Assembly: GCA_009760855.2 (NCBI GenBank)
Contig: WPIO01000036.1
Span: 235,001 to 299,000, forward strand
DNA length: 64,000 nt
Reading direction: 5' to 3'
Origin: Cristatella mucedo
Lineage: Eukaryota; Bryozoa; Phylactolaemata; Cristatellidae
This document shows positions 1 to 10,130 of this stretch, in pieces. Each line of letters begins with the position of its first letter. Positions within the stretch are counted from its first letter, which is position 1. The notes below the pieces were generated by a model. The model did not search any database and was not told where the DNA came from. It saw only the letters and a list, made by a program, of their open reading frames with translations. Both the position numbers and the translations under genes were made by a program.

Positions 1-349
1 CTGGAAAATGAGGACTTTCAAATTGTAGTATACTAGTTTGCCACGTTCAAGGCCAGAAAAAATCATTAAAGTTAAAGCTGTGATAGCTACCTCATAACTT
101 TACTAAAGTTAATAAAACCTACTCGGCTCGATATGCCTGCTAGCATGTGATTTTTCGTTTCTTCTGTGGAGGAGCTATTTTGCAGCAATTTTTGACAAGG
201 GAAGGGCTGCTATGTGTAGCTTTGTCCCCGGGTGCCGATAGGTCTCACTATGCCTCTGCAATGCTGATGAACGATCGTCACTATGTGCTCGGATTATGTG
301 TCCTCTTTGATAACTACTACCATGATGGCTTGCTAAAAATTAACTAGCT
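1..349. other. Left edge, no gene recognised
   Basis: AT-rich DNA with no recognisable repeat or protein similarity. A 66-codon open frame at 147-347 has no domain, signal peptide or compositional support and is not called. Confidence 0.4.
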
Positions 350-1025
350 TTCTGGTTCAGTCTAGACAGGACTACTGCAATTCTGTTTTGGTGGGCAACC
401 AAAACAGTCATCCAGCCTCTGTATCTAGTGATGAATGTGACTGCTAGGCTAGTCAGCAAACCCTAGAGAATGAGCCCTGTGCCTCCTTGGCTAAAGGAAC
501 TGTGATGGCATCCTGTTGATCAGTGGATACACCAAAAAATACTTGCACTAACCCATAATGCCCACCATGGCTTTACTCCTTCCTACCTAGCAGAACAGCT
601 GCACCAGTTTCAGCCTCCCCGTACGGTCAGGTCCTCTATGGACAATAAATTAGCTGTCCTATACCCACACTTACAGATCGTTGGAGCTAGAAGGTTTTGC
701 TCTGCAGGTCCTGGACGGTAGAGCTCCCCTCCCCATCACTTACTCAACAACATCTACTCTCCTGCTGCTGACTGAGGCACATCCTTTCCAACCGTCCTGA
801 GCTGCTACTTCTATGCGACTCACTTCCTCGACTGCCCTCCTAACTGAGCTATGCTTCTCACCTTCTCTTTGTTGCATGAGATGTAGTCTGCTGGCCACCG
901 ACTAAGTACCAAAAGCAGCTTAGGCTGTGAGTGCGCTATACCAAACTCTCCTGAGGAACACTGATGTAGTCTTTGAGGTTTTGTGGAGTTAGAGACTGAG
1001 ATACAATATATTATATTACATTTAT
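350..1025 (+). mobile_element. LINE-D fragment, 3' end of a non-LTR retrotransposon
   Basis: Reference copy of the LINE-D family in + orientation. Translated piecemeal it gives the end of a LINE reverse transcriptase protein: a DYCNS-like block near 370, HWLPVDQRIH-like near 510, APSYLAEQLHQFQP-like near 570, and the SFCSAGP..WNSLP-like block near 690. It then runs through a short 3' region to a GTGGAGTTAGAGACTGAGATACA end and an AT-rich tail. Many stops and frameshifts show it is dead. Other copies lie at 33.9, 49.7, 53.0, 54.5, 56.0 and 63.5 kb. The link to CR1/L2/jockey-like LINEs rests on these motifs. Confidence 0.7.
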
Positions 1026-1285
1026 AGTTAAGGATGTGTGCATGCAGATGACAAGCAATTCGGTACGATCGTGCTCTGCCCGCAGACTTACATGGCTCAA
1101 ATCGAAAAACAGAGCAAACCAGACCGAGATATCGATCAAGCCCATCTGCAATTAGGCAGTGCTAAGCCATATACTTGTACCTTTTGCCGACCAACGTTAC
1201 CAGCTCTGCATACAAACGGCATGCAAGCTAGAGTGGGCATGTACCCGTGACGTTCGCGTCTATGCAAGCTGCATGCACTCACATG

Positions 1286-1290
<5 letters not shown>

Positions 1291-1371
<81 letters not shown>
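1291..1371. repeat. (GT)n microsatellite
   Basis: About 40 uninterrupted GT units. Open frames here that encode CVCVCV or HTHTHT are products of the repeat. Confidence 0.98.
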
Positions 1372-1372
<1 letters not shown>

Positions 1373-1540
1373 ACTCACGTGGCAGATAGCTTGGCGTTTC
1401 GTAGCAATGATCGAAGCATGCTCAGAAGTCTAGGGCTCCGCGAGCAAAGGCTGCTGTCACTAGCTCTCAGAGAAAAAAGGAGATGATAAATCCTCTTTTT
1501 TATTATCCCCTTTAAAAAGTGGGTAATAAATAAATGATAA

Positions 1541-1713
1541 ATACAAATCATTTTTATAGTGCCCTGGGAGAACTTAATCTCTATCCAGGCGCTTCACATA
1601 TTCCATGGGGCTCGAGCCCACGACCTCGGTCATCAAATACATTCACCTTGACGACTAGTCACCAAATACATTCACTTCCAGGCAAGCACCTTAACCACTG
1701 GTCCAAAAGAGCA
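1541..1713 (-). mobile_element. SINE-B copy with internal duplication
   Basis: Reference copy of SINE-B in reverse orientation. Read on the minus strand it has a tRNA-like head (a GGNCCAGTGGTTAAGG A-box region and a GGGCTCGAGCCCC B-box region), then a GCGCCTGGATAGAGATTAAG tail with its hairpin partner. In this copy the AAATACATTCAC segment between the boxes is present twice. Box A and B placement is typical of tRNA-derived SINEs. Confidence 0.8.
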
Positions 1714-2256
1714 AGGCAAGAAGGGGACAGGGCAAATTTTAAGCTAGGATCTGGGAACACGAAGAGGCAGCTGACACGCTTGCAGCAGTTCGGCTAGACA
1801 TACAGAAGCCAAGCTATTGCGGGAGCACCATCAGAAAGTTGGACTTGGCGGTAGCCAATTGTTGGTCAGCCACGGAAGCTCCTTCCGGAACGGCAAAACC
1901 GTTGTTGACTTTGACAAAATTTTGACACCAGCCAACCGGCCATTTTTAGAACTTTAATAATATATATACTATTTAAATAATAATAATACATCGTAGAGCA
2001 CCCACAATTTCTTTCCTGAGGCTTAACGACATCTTGGTCACCCATACCAAAATAGCTCCAGCTACCCAGTACATTAAGTGCCAAAAGTCGTCGAGAACCG
2101 TTGCAAGCGATAGCGGGTTAGGCACCTCCCCTATCCCTGCAAAGGGAGCATACACGATTGGCTAGGGATCAAGCAATATGATAAGCTAAAAAATCCCAAA
2201 GCACATGCGATTAGCTGGAGAGCAAGCATGTATACAAGGATTGGCTATGTAACACA
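1714..2256. other. No gene recognised
   Basis: Moderately AT-rich DNA with short open frames of 60 to 72 codons on the minus strand, none with a recognisable domain. A short TAATAATAAT tract lies near 1975-1988. Confidence 0.35.
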
Positions 2257-2420
2257 TATTCGCTGATTTAACAGTCTCATTTGTACAGCGGCAGAAAAGC
2301 CTTGACGGCTATCACTACCACCAACAGCAGTTGGCAATATTGGATCGCTTACTGCAGGATTCGAACCCACAACCTCGATCATAAAGAGCAAGCACCTTAC
2401 CTTCGGGGCTATCACGGCCA
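2257..2420 (-). mobile_element. SINE-A copy
   Basis: Diverged SINE-A on the minus strand. The forward strand shows GCTGATTTAACAG (tail side), a CAGTTGGCAAT arm of the internal hairpin, and GGATTCGAACCCAC, the complement of the B box. Confidence 0.75.
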
Positions 2421-2461
2421 ACAAGCATTCTGATTAAAATCCTAAAACGTCTGGGGCAGTT

Positions 2462-2508
2462 AGGTCATTGCAGCCCCAAGGTCAAGGTCAGTTCATGACC
2501 AAAGGTCA
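2462..2508. promoter_or_regulatory. Cluster of AGGTCA half-sites
   Basis: Four exact AGGTCA hexamers (2462, 2479, 2485, 2503) and one inverted near-match (2496-2501) lie within 47 bp; two are directly abutting. AGGTCA is the nuclear-receptor half-site and TCAAGGTCA resembles an ERR/SF-1 extended site. No gene lies nearby, and SINE-B carries a related AGGTCAAGGTGA string, so chance or repeat origin is possible. Confidence 0.25.
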
Positions 2509-2861
2509 AGGACAGCATGGGTTAGGTCTTCTAGCAGACAGGCCCACCATCTGCAAGGTGCAGGTGCATTATAAGATAGCCTATTATTACATGTTGACAG
2601 ATGCTCTCGGTATTGTGGTGCTTTCCATCTGGGTCGCACCTCTCCGATGGTTATTTGGTCACGTGGCGCCGGCTCCTGCCTTTCCTACCTTCTCTACAGG
2701 AAGGCATAATTCCAGCCTTACGTACGCTCCTGCCTTTCAGAAATCAGGCCTCGCTTGTTGGTCGGATTCCTTCAGCTGAGGTACCTGCTGCTACTGGGTG
2801 TAGTACACATCTAGTAGTAGTCGGAGCATGAGTTGGGACAAGGTGAAAATATAAAAATAAA

Positions 2862-3048
2862 ATAGCTGACCCTGTGCATGTCACCCCTAACCATGTTATT
2901 CATTTTGTTTGTTTTTCAAGCATGATTTTACTTACCATTTAATTGCATTTCCCATTGCAGCAAATGTAAAGCGCCTAGAAAGAGATTAAGTTCTCTGAGG
3001 GTGCTTTATCAAGTACATTATTATTATTATTATTATTATTATAAATTA
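2862..3048 (+). mobile_element. LINE-C 3' tail
   Basis: Reference LINE-C tail: CTGTGCATGTCACCCCTAAC repeats of the 3' untranslated region, the GCAGCAAATGTAAAGCGCC stretch, the AGAGATTAAGTTCTCT hairpin and a terminal (TTA)n. The degraded block at 2640-2790 may be the remains of its coding end. Confidence 0.8.
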
Positions 3049-3377
3049 GAAGCTCTGTTCACGGTAGTCAGTGTAAACTGTGCCCTCAAGAATTTAATGG
3101 TAGGACAAAACTGAAGCATAACGTATCGGACGATTGAACGGCATTGAACGATTGAACAACGTGGAAGGTATTAAGGAGATCCAGTCTAAAGGAAATGTAC
3201 AACACTAATGTATTTGCGAACTTGTGTACAACAATAACCAAGATGGGAATAATGACCCGGCAAGGCTAGCCTAAACCGACTACATGACAGGGAGGGGAGG
3301 GGGCTAGCCATCCAACCAACCAACCAGCCGGCAAAGTAAGGTTAGCATTATGCAAATGATAATAATAATAACAACAC
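3049..3377. other. No gene recognised
   Basis: Unremarkable AT-rich DNA with a short CCAACCAACCAACC tract near 3311 and a TAATAATAATAA run just before the SINE-A copy. Confidence 0.35.
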
Positions 3378-3546
3378 AAATCTTAGCTGATTCAACCGCC
3401 TCATTTTTATAGCAACAGAAGACCCTTATCAGCTACTACCACAGCTCGCAGTTGGCGATATAGAATCGCCCAACAACAGGATTCGAACGCACGACCTCGG
3501 TCGTGAGCAGCAAGCACCTTATACCTCCTGGGCTATCGCAGCCCAG
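3378..3546 (-). mobile_element. SINE-A copy
   Basis: Minus-strand SINE-A from the TTAGCTGATTCAAC tail side through GGATTCGAACGCACGACC (B-box complement) to the head near 3546. It directly abuts a LINE-C tail in the opposite orientation. Confidence 0.8.
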
Positions 3547-3672
3547 GGACTGAGTTTTCTGAGGGTGCTATAACAAATTTATTATTATTATTATAACAAT
3601 ACGACATTCGTAAGGTGCCATCAGAGAACTTAATTTCTTTTGAGGCACTCTTCATATCCTGTAAGGAAGTAT
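3547..3672. mobile_element. Two LINE-C tails, end to end
   Basis: A + strand tail (3547-3597, ending in TTATTATTATTA) is followed by a minus-strand tail (about 3598-3672; AGAGAACTTAATTTCTTTTG). The arrangement suggests one LINE-C inserted into the (TTA)n end of another. Confidence 0.6.
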
Positions 3673-3724
3673 GGCTTAGACAGGGAAACAACATCCACGG
3701 CCGTCCATGCATTTGCTGCATCCC

Positions 3725-4440
3725 GGTTTCGACTTGCGTAACTCACTACTTACAGGTTTACCTGTGGCATTCAGTCAGTGTCGGTCTATGTCAGTCTGCC
3801 TGTGCAATCAGGCGCTTAGAGTTGGTGCAAAACTCTTGCAGCCAGGCTTGGCTGTCGTGAGTATCGCAGTTGCCAGATTGCACCACTTCTTGCCAAGGTC
3901 GGCAAGAAGTGGTGCAATGTGGCTACCCATCAAGCAGTGCATCGACTTGAAGCTTCTCCCACCTCCTTTTAGATCCTTAGATCATTCTCTGACTCAAGCC
4001 TAAGCTTCATAACTACTCTACAATCAGCCTATCAGGTATCGTACCACCAGCTCGTCTCGGCTCAAATCGCTTAGCTGCGCCTCAAACCAACTTCAATTCT
4101 TTTGGAGATCGCGTTTAGTTCGTATGCTCACAGCCTAGAACTCATTCCCGACTGACATCACGACATCCCCCGAACCAACGACATTTAAAAAGAAGCTAAA
4201 GACAAACTTGTTTCTTGTTGAGCATTTTCTGGGTCCTTTCGATCTGTTCTTCGTGTGCTTATTCGTGCTGACAATGTGCGTGTTAGCACTAACCACATTA
4301 TACATGCTGACATTCTGCTAGTTACCACTAACCATATGGTCATGCTTCCCTTGCAGTATACCTAAAGTGCCTACCAAGGGATCGAGTTCATTGGGCGACC
4401 TATAATAAAGTATTATAATTATTGTTATTATTAAATAAGT
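3725..4440 (+). mobile_element. LINE-C fragment, end of RT protein plus 3' tail
   Basis: It shows the recurring LINE-C end: the CAATCAGGCGCTTAGAG block, the QLVQNSAARL-like block with frameshifts, a degraded YLSDLL-like region, SYAHSLELIPD-like and FKKKLKTNLF-like blocks, then the untranslated region, hairpin and ATTATTATT end near 4437. It is broken by frameshifts and carries the foldback at 3877-3918. Confidence 0.75.
3877..3918. repeat. Perfect 18-bp inverted repeat
   Basis: Arms ATTGCACCACTTCTTGCC (3877-3894) and GGCAAGAAGTGGTGCAAT (3901-3918) are exact reverse complements with a 6-nt spacer. Other LINE-C copies have only the left-arm sequence, so the right arm is a local foldback change. 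Confidence 0.95.
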
Positions 4441-4469
4441 TGTTGATTACCAGCTGGTGGCTGCTGAGT

Positions 4470-4562
4470 AAGGGGTGCCTGCCGACTGGCTGACGATGGC
4501 TGGCAGGCTGACGATGGCTGGCAGGCTGGCGATGGCTGGCAGGCTGGCTGGCTGGGCAGACG
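4470..4562. repeat. GGCTGGCAGGCTGACGAT minisatellite
   Basis: About four to five imperfect units of GCTGGCAGGCTGACGATG (about 18 bp) grading into GGCTGGCT. Confidence 0.85.
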
Positions 4563-5177
4563 CCGGCCTAGTTGTGCCTGGTGCCGGGAGAGCACTCTAC
4601 TCCCGGCATTTCCCTAAGCACTTGCTAGGGAGTTAACTGTGGGAGGGGGGTGTTGGTAGATTTCGCTGATGCCATTTAGCTGAGGGCACGGCACGGCTGC
4701 AGAGGAGCTGCTGAGGAGCCGGCTTCTGCTGGCTCTTCTTTCTATGCAGGCTTGCATCTAAAATATGCAAGGCACACCCTTGTGGGTACATTAGAGGGAA
4801 GACTATGTCGCCCTGGCCAGGTGCAGGCAATCCTAGCTGAGATCCCCAATGTCGAAAACAGCTGGGCGGAGCTACCAGTTTTTTTTTTGCAGCAGTCTGG
4901 GAGAAGCCACAGAACAAGCTTCTGCAGGAGTGTGGGGTGCCAGCAGAAAGCCACTCCTATCCCGAGTTGTGGCTCTTGCAAGGCAATCTTCCTTTGCCAG
5001 TACTTTTGCATGCAGTCTTTGCAAGCAGTTCACTGCGAGTGAGTGGAGCTTCAAAAAGGCCATGTTAGATATCTGCACGGCCCTAAATCGAAAGCATCAC
5101 AGCTCGAGCTTAGTCCAGTGCACAGCATAGGATCGTATAAGCCTGGGAGCTGTCGGCACGACAGATTGTTCTAGATT
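4563..5177. other. No gene recognised
   Basis: Overlapping open frames of 68 to 96 codons occur on both strands, but none shows a domain, signal peptide or consistent splice sites. Confidence 0.35.
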
Positions 5178-5402
5178 GATTAGAGTATGGGTCGGCAAAC
5201 TTCTTTTCGGACTACTACGCCCTCCCTCCCCGGTTAGGTGGTTCTGTTTCATATAAGTACCCGACATCAGTTCTAAAAGAAGAGCCACAGCTTGAGCTGC
5301 AACCAGCAGTAATGAAGGGAGGCTAAACCTGGACACTGACAGGAGTACTAGCTAGGCCGTATTTGGCCTAAAGGTCGAAGCTTGCCGACCTCTGGACTAG
5401 AG
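5178..5402. mobile_element. Probable hAT-type MITE with 8-bp target duplication
   Basis: A 209-bp element (5186-5394) begins TATGGGTCGGCAAACTTC and ends GAAGCTTGCCGACCTCTG, imperfect terminal inverted repeats that resemble the CAGNGGTCGGCAAAC ends known from hAT elements. It is flanked by GATTAGAG (5178-5185) and GACTAGAG (5395-5402), a 7/8 match of the 8-bp length typical of hAT. There is no transposase, so it is non-autonomous. Confidence 0.7.
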
Positions 5403-6406
5403 TATTGCCAACGATCCAGCACATGATTCAATGAGCTCTCGCAACCAGTCAGCGACTTGGAATAGATGAAGCAAGCAAAATAGCAAGCCGTATACTGCAT
5501 GCACGAAGACCGAGAACAAAGATGTTAAAGAAGTCTACTAAATAAACTGCTGTGTCCTTCTGCTTCCCGTGCGTACACTGGGAGGAGGCAACACTCAGGC
5601 TCAGCCTCGCCAGTTGCACCCGCAACCGCTCCCTCTCGTTTCTCACTTTGCTGCGCCATTCTACAGCAATCACAGATGCCAACCTTCATTTGATCACCCC
5701 CCCTCCCCAATTCAACGCCACCCCCGAATCCACTACCTTGTGATCATCCCGTCCCTTTTCGAGCTTTTTCAGTGGCCATGGTCTTTCGTTGCAGCCTTCG
5801 TGGATATTACCTGACAGTTTAAGTATCATTTTAAGTTCATGTGGCTACGCACGAGCTACTTTGATTGTTCACTCTGCGGCTGAAAGGGCTTATGGAGCAA
5901 TTCTTGCAAAGCGCCGGGTAGGCCAATCGGATATTGTATCGCTACGCGAGCTCAAATTCATTCGGCCATCGCTCAGAGTCACGTGAGTCTATAAAGCTAC
6001 CGACATCATTTTTTTATTACGCGGCTTGCAGCCTAATCGGACCTCTTGCCTCTAAACTTCCTTGCTGCCGGGGTACAAACATAGGATTTGCCTACATAGA
6101 AACTGAGGGCCAATATCTAGCCCAAATCCATCCAAGCTAATCCAAGCAATAAATAGAAAATATCTGATAAAATCTGCTTGCCGATGACTTACTTTTTTGA
6201 CATGGCAAATTCTTCACTTTGCGCTACCCAGGCTGTAACAGAAAAACAAAGAACGAGATAAGGATCACAAACAGACGCACTCACAGTTCCAATGCCATCG
6301 TGATGAATGCAGAGCTGGCTCAGCTCGCGTAGCTCCTTTCATGTGAACGACTGCATAGATCCTAATATGCTGGCCCTTACGTTAATCTAAACAGTAAAAC
6401 TTCCAC
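5403..6406. other. No gene recognised
   Basis: About 1 kb of apparently single-copy DNA. Open frames of 60 to 81 codons on both strands lack domains or strong compositional signal. Confidence 0.35.
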
Positions 6407-6548
6407 GATGGCTTGGCCCAGTGGTTAAGGCGCTAGCCTCGACCAGGGCCAAGGTGAATGTATTTCATGGCCGAGGTTGTGGGCTCGAGCCCCGTGGCAT
6501 ATGTAAGGCGCTTAAAAATAGATTAAGTTCTCTTATGGCGATTACTTA
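6407..6548 (+). mobile_element. SINE-B copy
   Basis: A complete-looking + strand copy: GGCTTGGCCCAGTGGTTAAG head, GGGCTCGAGCCCCGTGGCAT B-box region, then the GCGCTTAAAAATAGATTAAG tail and TTCTCTTATGGCG partner. It runs straight into a LINE-C fragment. Confidence 0.85.
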
Positions 6549-6549
6549 G

Positions 6550-7022
6550 GACGGTGCTCACTTGTATACCCCATTACTCTTTGGCCCCACCCTACTTATC
6601 AGATCTGCTGCCCCACCAGTCTAAGCATCGTACCACCTGCTTTTCGGAATCTACCGGTTTACCTATCACTCGTACAAACCTCAAATCCTTTGGAGACTGT
6701 GCCTTTAGTTCATAAGCTCCCAAAGCCTGGAACTCACTTCCGACTTGCGTCACAACATCCCCTGACTTGACCCCATTTAAAAAGATACTAAAAGCACATC
6801 CACTTATCACAGCATATAGCGGGTCCCTGTGATTCGACCTGTATGTGCTTATGCGTGCTGACCCTGTGCATGTTACCCCTAACCATGCTATTCTTGTTGT
6901 TTATTGAGCATGCTATCACCAACCATTCGATCTTGCTCCTTTTGCAGCAAATTAAAAGTGCCTCGTAAGAGATTGAGTTCTCTGAGGGCGTTATAACAAA
7001 TGTATAATTATGATTATTATTA
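6550..7022 (+). mobile_element. LINE-C fragment
   Basis: Contains the PYLSDLLPHQSKHRTTC-like block, the AWNSLPTCVTTSPDLTPFK-like block, TTTAAAAAGATACTAAAAGC, the GTGCTTATGCGTGCTGACCC untranslated region, the hairpin near 6965-6995 and a TTATGATTATTATT end. Frameshifted. Confidence 0.8.
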
Positions 7023-7137
7023 CCATTTGTCAATACACAAGCGAGGAGCTGATTAGCAAACTTGCGGTCTCACTCGAACTGGGCGGCAGCAGCAAAGTGC
7101 CGTAGAAGGATGCTTGCAGCTGCTCATCCTGTGCTTC

Positions 7138-7179
7138 AATCTGTAGCTGCTGCTGCTTCAGCAGCAGCAGCTACAGATT
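7138..7179. repeat. Near-perfect 42-bp palindrome
   Basis: Arms at 7138-7157 and 7160-7179 are exact 20-bp reverse complements separated by 2 nt; the arm core is CTGTAGCTGCTGCTGC. Confidence 0.95.
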
Positions 7180-7364
7180 AGCAGTCAGCCACCTTAAGAG
7201 CCCCAAGATTACGCTGGATTCTACGGACGGCCATGTTGTGCTAGAATACTAGGACCCCAGACTGAGAGGCTGCTGGATTACTAGAACAAAACCCCTGCCC
7301 TTGATCTTACGAACGTGTAGAATACAAGGACACAATGGTTGTGCTAGATCTTATGATTGGTTAA

Positions 7365-7470
7365 AATGCTAGGGTGCTTACTTTTCAAGCATATGCCAAG
7401 TACTTATAAAGAGATTTAGTTCTCTTATGCATCACATAAATGTTACTATTGTCATTATAATTATTAGTCT
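7365..7470 (+). mobile_element. Degenerate LINE-C-like tail
   Basis: GCCAAGTACTTATAAAGAG, TTTAGTTCTCTTATGCATC and an AT-rich end resemble the LINE-C tail with heavy divergence. Confidence 0.5.
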
Positions 7471-8225
7471 TATTGAATTAAGAACAGCAGTTAGCTACGA
7501 TGCTGGTATGCTAGACACATGCTGACTACAATAATTTACAAGGGGGACACCATTAAGCTGGTGCATCTCAGTCATTTGAATGACACGGCCTCTTACCAGA
7601 GGTAAGTACAGGCAGGAATACGTCGGCAAGATTGGTAGCCATGGCTTGATTTGGAACCAGAGTGGTGAGCCACACTGCACACTTATGTACACTTTCCACA
7701 CCTAGCATCTCTAAATCGACTGCAACCACTCACATGACAATACTAATCGACCAGTCTACAGTTACTGCAGTGACTTTCTGGCATTCGGATAAGCAGGAGC
7801 AGCATGCACCACGAGGCACCAGATCATGCCCAGCCCTCACTAGGTGAGAGTATTGGGCTGGCTTGCATTGAGTAGTGCTGCTCTACTATGGGTTGGTAAT
7901 AGATGCACACAGCACATCCCTTAGAACTGGCCGAACGGTGCCGTGTACAAGGCACGAAATGTGCACTGCAGCTCGTAGCATGTAGAGATGTGAACAAGAT
8001 CTACCAAGATGGTATGCCCCAGCGGCTGGACTACGGATTCAAAAAGCCAGGCAAGACGGCGGCTCGGCCACATGACTCGCTCATCAGAGCAGGGCAGGCA
8101 GCTCATTCACAGCTCCACCGTCGGGGCACAGGGCACAGAGCACAGAGCAGCAGGTGAAGACCAGAGAAGGCAAGCAGAGACAGAACGACAGACAGAGACA
8201 AGCAAAGGCAGACAGGCGTTGAAAC
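7471..8225. other. No gene recognised
   Basis: Open frames of up to about 84 codons before the microsatellite have no recognisable domain. The longer 126- and 181-codon frames further on are mostly microsatellite. Confidence 0.35.
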
Positions 8226-8476
8226 AGAGAGAGATAGAGATGGAGATAGAGATGGAGATAGAGATGGAGATAGAGATAGAGATAGAGATGGAGATAGAGA
8301 TGGAGATAGAGATGGAGATAGAGATGGAGATAGAGATGGAGATAGAGATGGAGATAGAGAGAGAGAGAGAGATGGAGAGAGAGAGATAGAGATGGAGATA
8401 GAGATAGAGATAGAGATAGAGATAGAGATAGAGATAGAGAGAGAGGAGAGAGGGGAGAGAGAGAGAGGAGAGAGGG
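8226..8476. repeat. GAGATA / GATGGAGATA compound microsatellite
   Basis: About 250 bp of purine-rich units: GATGGAGATA first, then (GAGATA)n, then GA-rich GAGAGAGGAG. All three minus-strand frames stay open because the units lack stops. Confidence 0.97.
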
Positions 8477-8707
8477 GAGAGAGAAAGAGAGAAGCAAGTA
8501 AACGCACACATACGTATTCAGCACAAATATGTGTCTGAAGTTAAGGAGGGACAATGCAGAAGTACTGTAAACGGAAGATAGCGATTGGTGGGTAAGAAAC
8601 ACGAGCAGAGGTCTACCTAAAGTCAGCAAAACCGCCGGGCCATCGGTACTTTAAATTACTAGGCCACACAGGTGTTTTATGCCATACACGTGGAGATGCC
8701 GGTAGCA

Positions 8708-8763
8708 CAAGTCACCTAGCAGGCAAGAGCTAGCACGCTGGCTCTTGCCTGCTGGGTGACTTG
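8708..8763. repeat. 27-bp foldback with two G-T mismatches
   Basis: Arms 8708-8734 and 8737-8763 are reverse complements except at two positions that would be G-U pairs in RNA transcribed from this strand. The spacer is only AC. The core is CTAGCAGGCAAGAGC. The tiny loop argues against a microRNA precursor. Confidence 0.9.
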
Positions 8764-8794
8764 AGTCTTGCTCTGGATAAATCGATACGATAGC

Positions 8795-10096
8795 CAAGCA
8801 CAATCTAGGCATTCACCTCTATGCAGATGACACTCAGTTTTACCATCCCTTTGATCCCTCCCAGCCCTCCCGCATGCCGACATCTCTCAACTCCCTTGCT
8901 TCATGTATTGATTACATCTGCACATGGACGGCAGCAAACTTTCTCAAATTGAATGACTAACTTACTAGCTGTGTGATAAATTGATAAAACCAACCTACTA
9001 CCTATGGGAAAACCATGTGTGACTCAGAAACTGGAAAGCTTAACGGTCAAAATCGGTTCTCCCAGCATATCTCCTGTTGCATCTGCATGAACCTGTGTCC
9101 TATCCCAAAGTGACTTTTCTCTAGATTACCACATCAGCTCCACAGTCAAGTATGCCAACTTTCAACCATGTAAAATTGCTAAAATTCGGCTTGCTTAGAA
9201 GGAATACTACATCAAAATTGATCTAAGCATTTCTCACATCCCGTCTCGACTTCTGTAACTCACTGCTTGCTAGTCTACTGGCCGGTGCAATCAGGCGCTT
9301 ACAGTCGGTGCAAAACTCTGCAGCTAGGCTTGTCTGTTAGGAGCGCTGAAGTTGTCACCACACCACTCACCACACCACTTCGTACTGACCTGCACTAGCT
9401 TCTAATCTAGCAGCGTATCGACTTCAAGGTTCTGTCACTCACATTAGGTCTCTTTATTCTCTGGCTCCAGCCTACCTATCAGAACTTCTCCCCACCAGGC
9501 TCGTACGATGAGCTTTTCTTATTCAACTCGTTTAGCTATACCTCGTACCAACCTCAAATTCTTTGGAGACCGTACCTTTAGTTCGTTTGCTCTTAAAGCC
9601 TTGGACTTACTCCTGACTGACGTCACGACATCCCCCTCACCTGATGAAATTTGAGCGGTGAACGGTGAGCCGTGATGGCACACTAGGTAAGGCGGTTGCT
9701 TTCAAGACCTTGGTCGAAAGGTCGTGGGTTCGATTCCTGCGGTGGGCGATTCTTTATCGCCACTGCAAGCGGTGGTGATAGCTGTAAAGGCTCTACTGTC
9801 GCTATACAAAAAGAGGCTGTTAAATCAGCTAGTATTTATTTATTTATTATTTAAAAGAAAAAAGAAGCTTAAAAAGCACCTATTTATCACAGCCTTTAGT
9901 AGGTTCTTGCAATACTCCCTGTGTATGCTTCTAGGGCTGACACTGTGTATACTTCCACTATCCATATTGTATAGGTTGACACTACGATGTCATGTTCGAT
10001 GTGCATGCTTCCACAACTTGTTTGATCCTGCTTTCTTTACAGCATATGTAAAGTGTCTAGAAAGAGATTAAGCTCTCTATGGGTGCCATACAAATG

Positions 10097-10130
<34 letters not shown>

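Noticed and set aside
8084-8629. 181-codon Leu/Ser-rich frame, and similar frames in other microsatellites (10662-11141, 43659-44246, 46699-47308, 51349-52236, 57349-57795)
   Set aside because: Translations of simple repeats that lack stop codons.
8708-8763. MicroRNA precursor
   Set aside because: The stem is 27 bp with a 2-nt loop, too short and tight for a normal precursor.
9664-9760. Apparent tRNA genes with A and B boxes
   Set aside because: The same sequence recurs with a shared non-tRNA body and tail at many sites and does not complete a cloverleaf; these are SINE heads.
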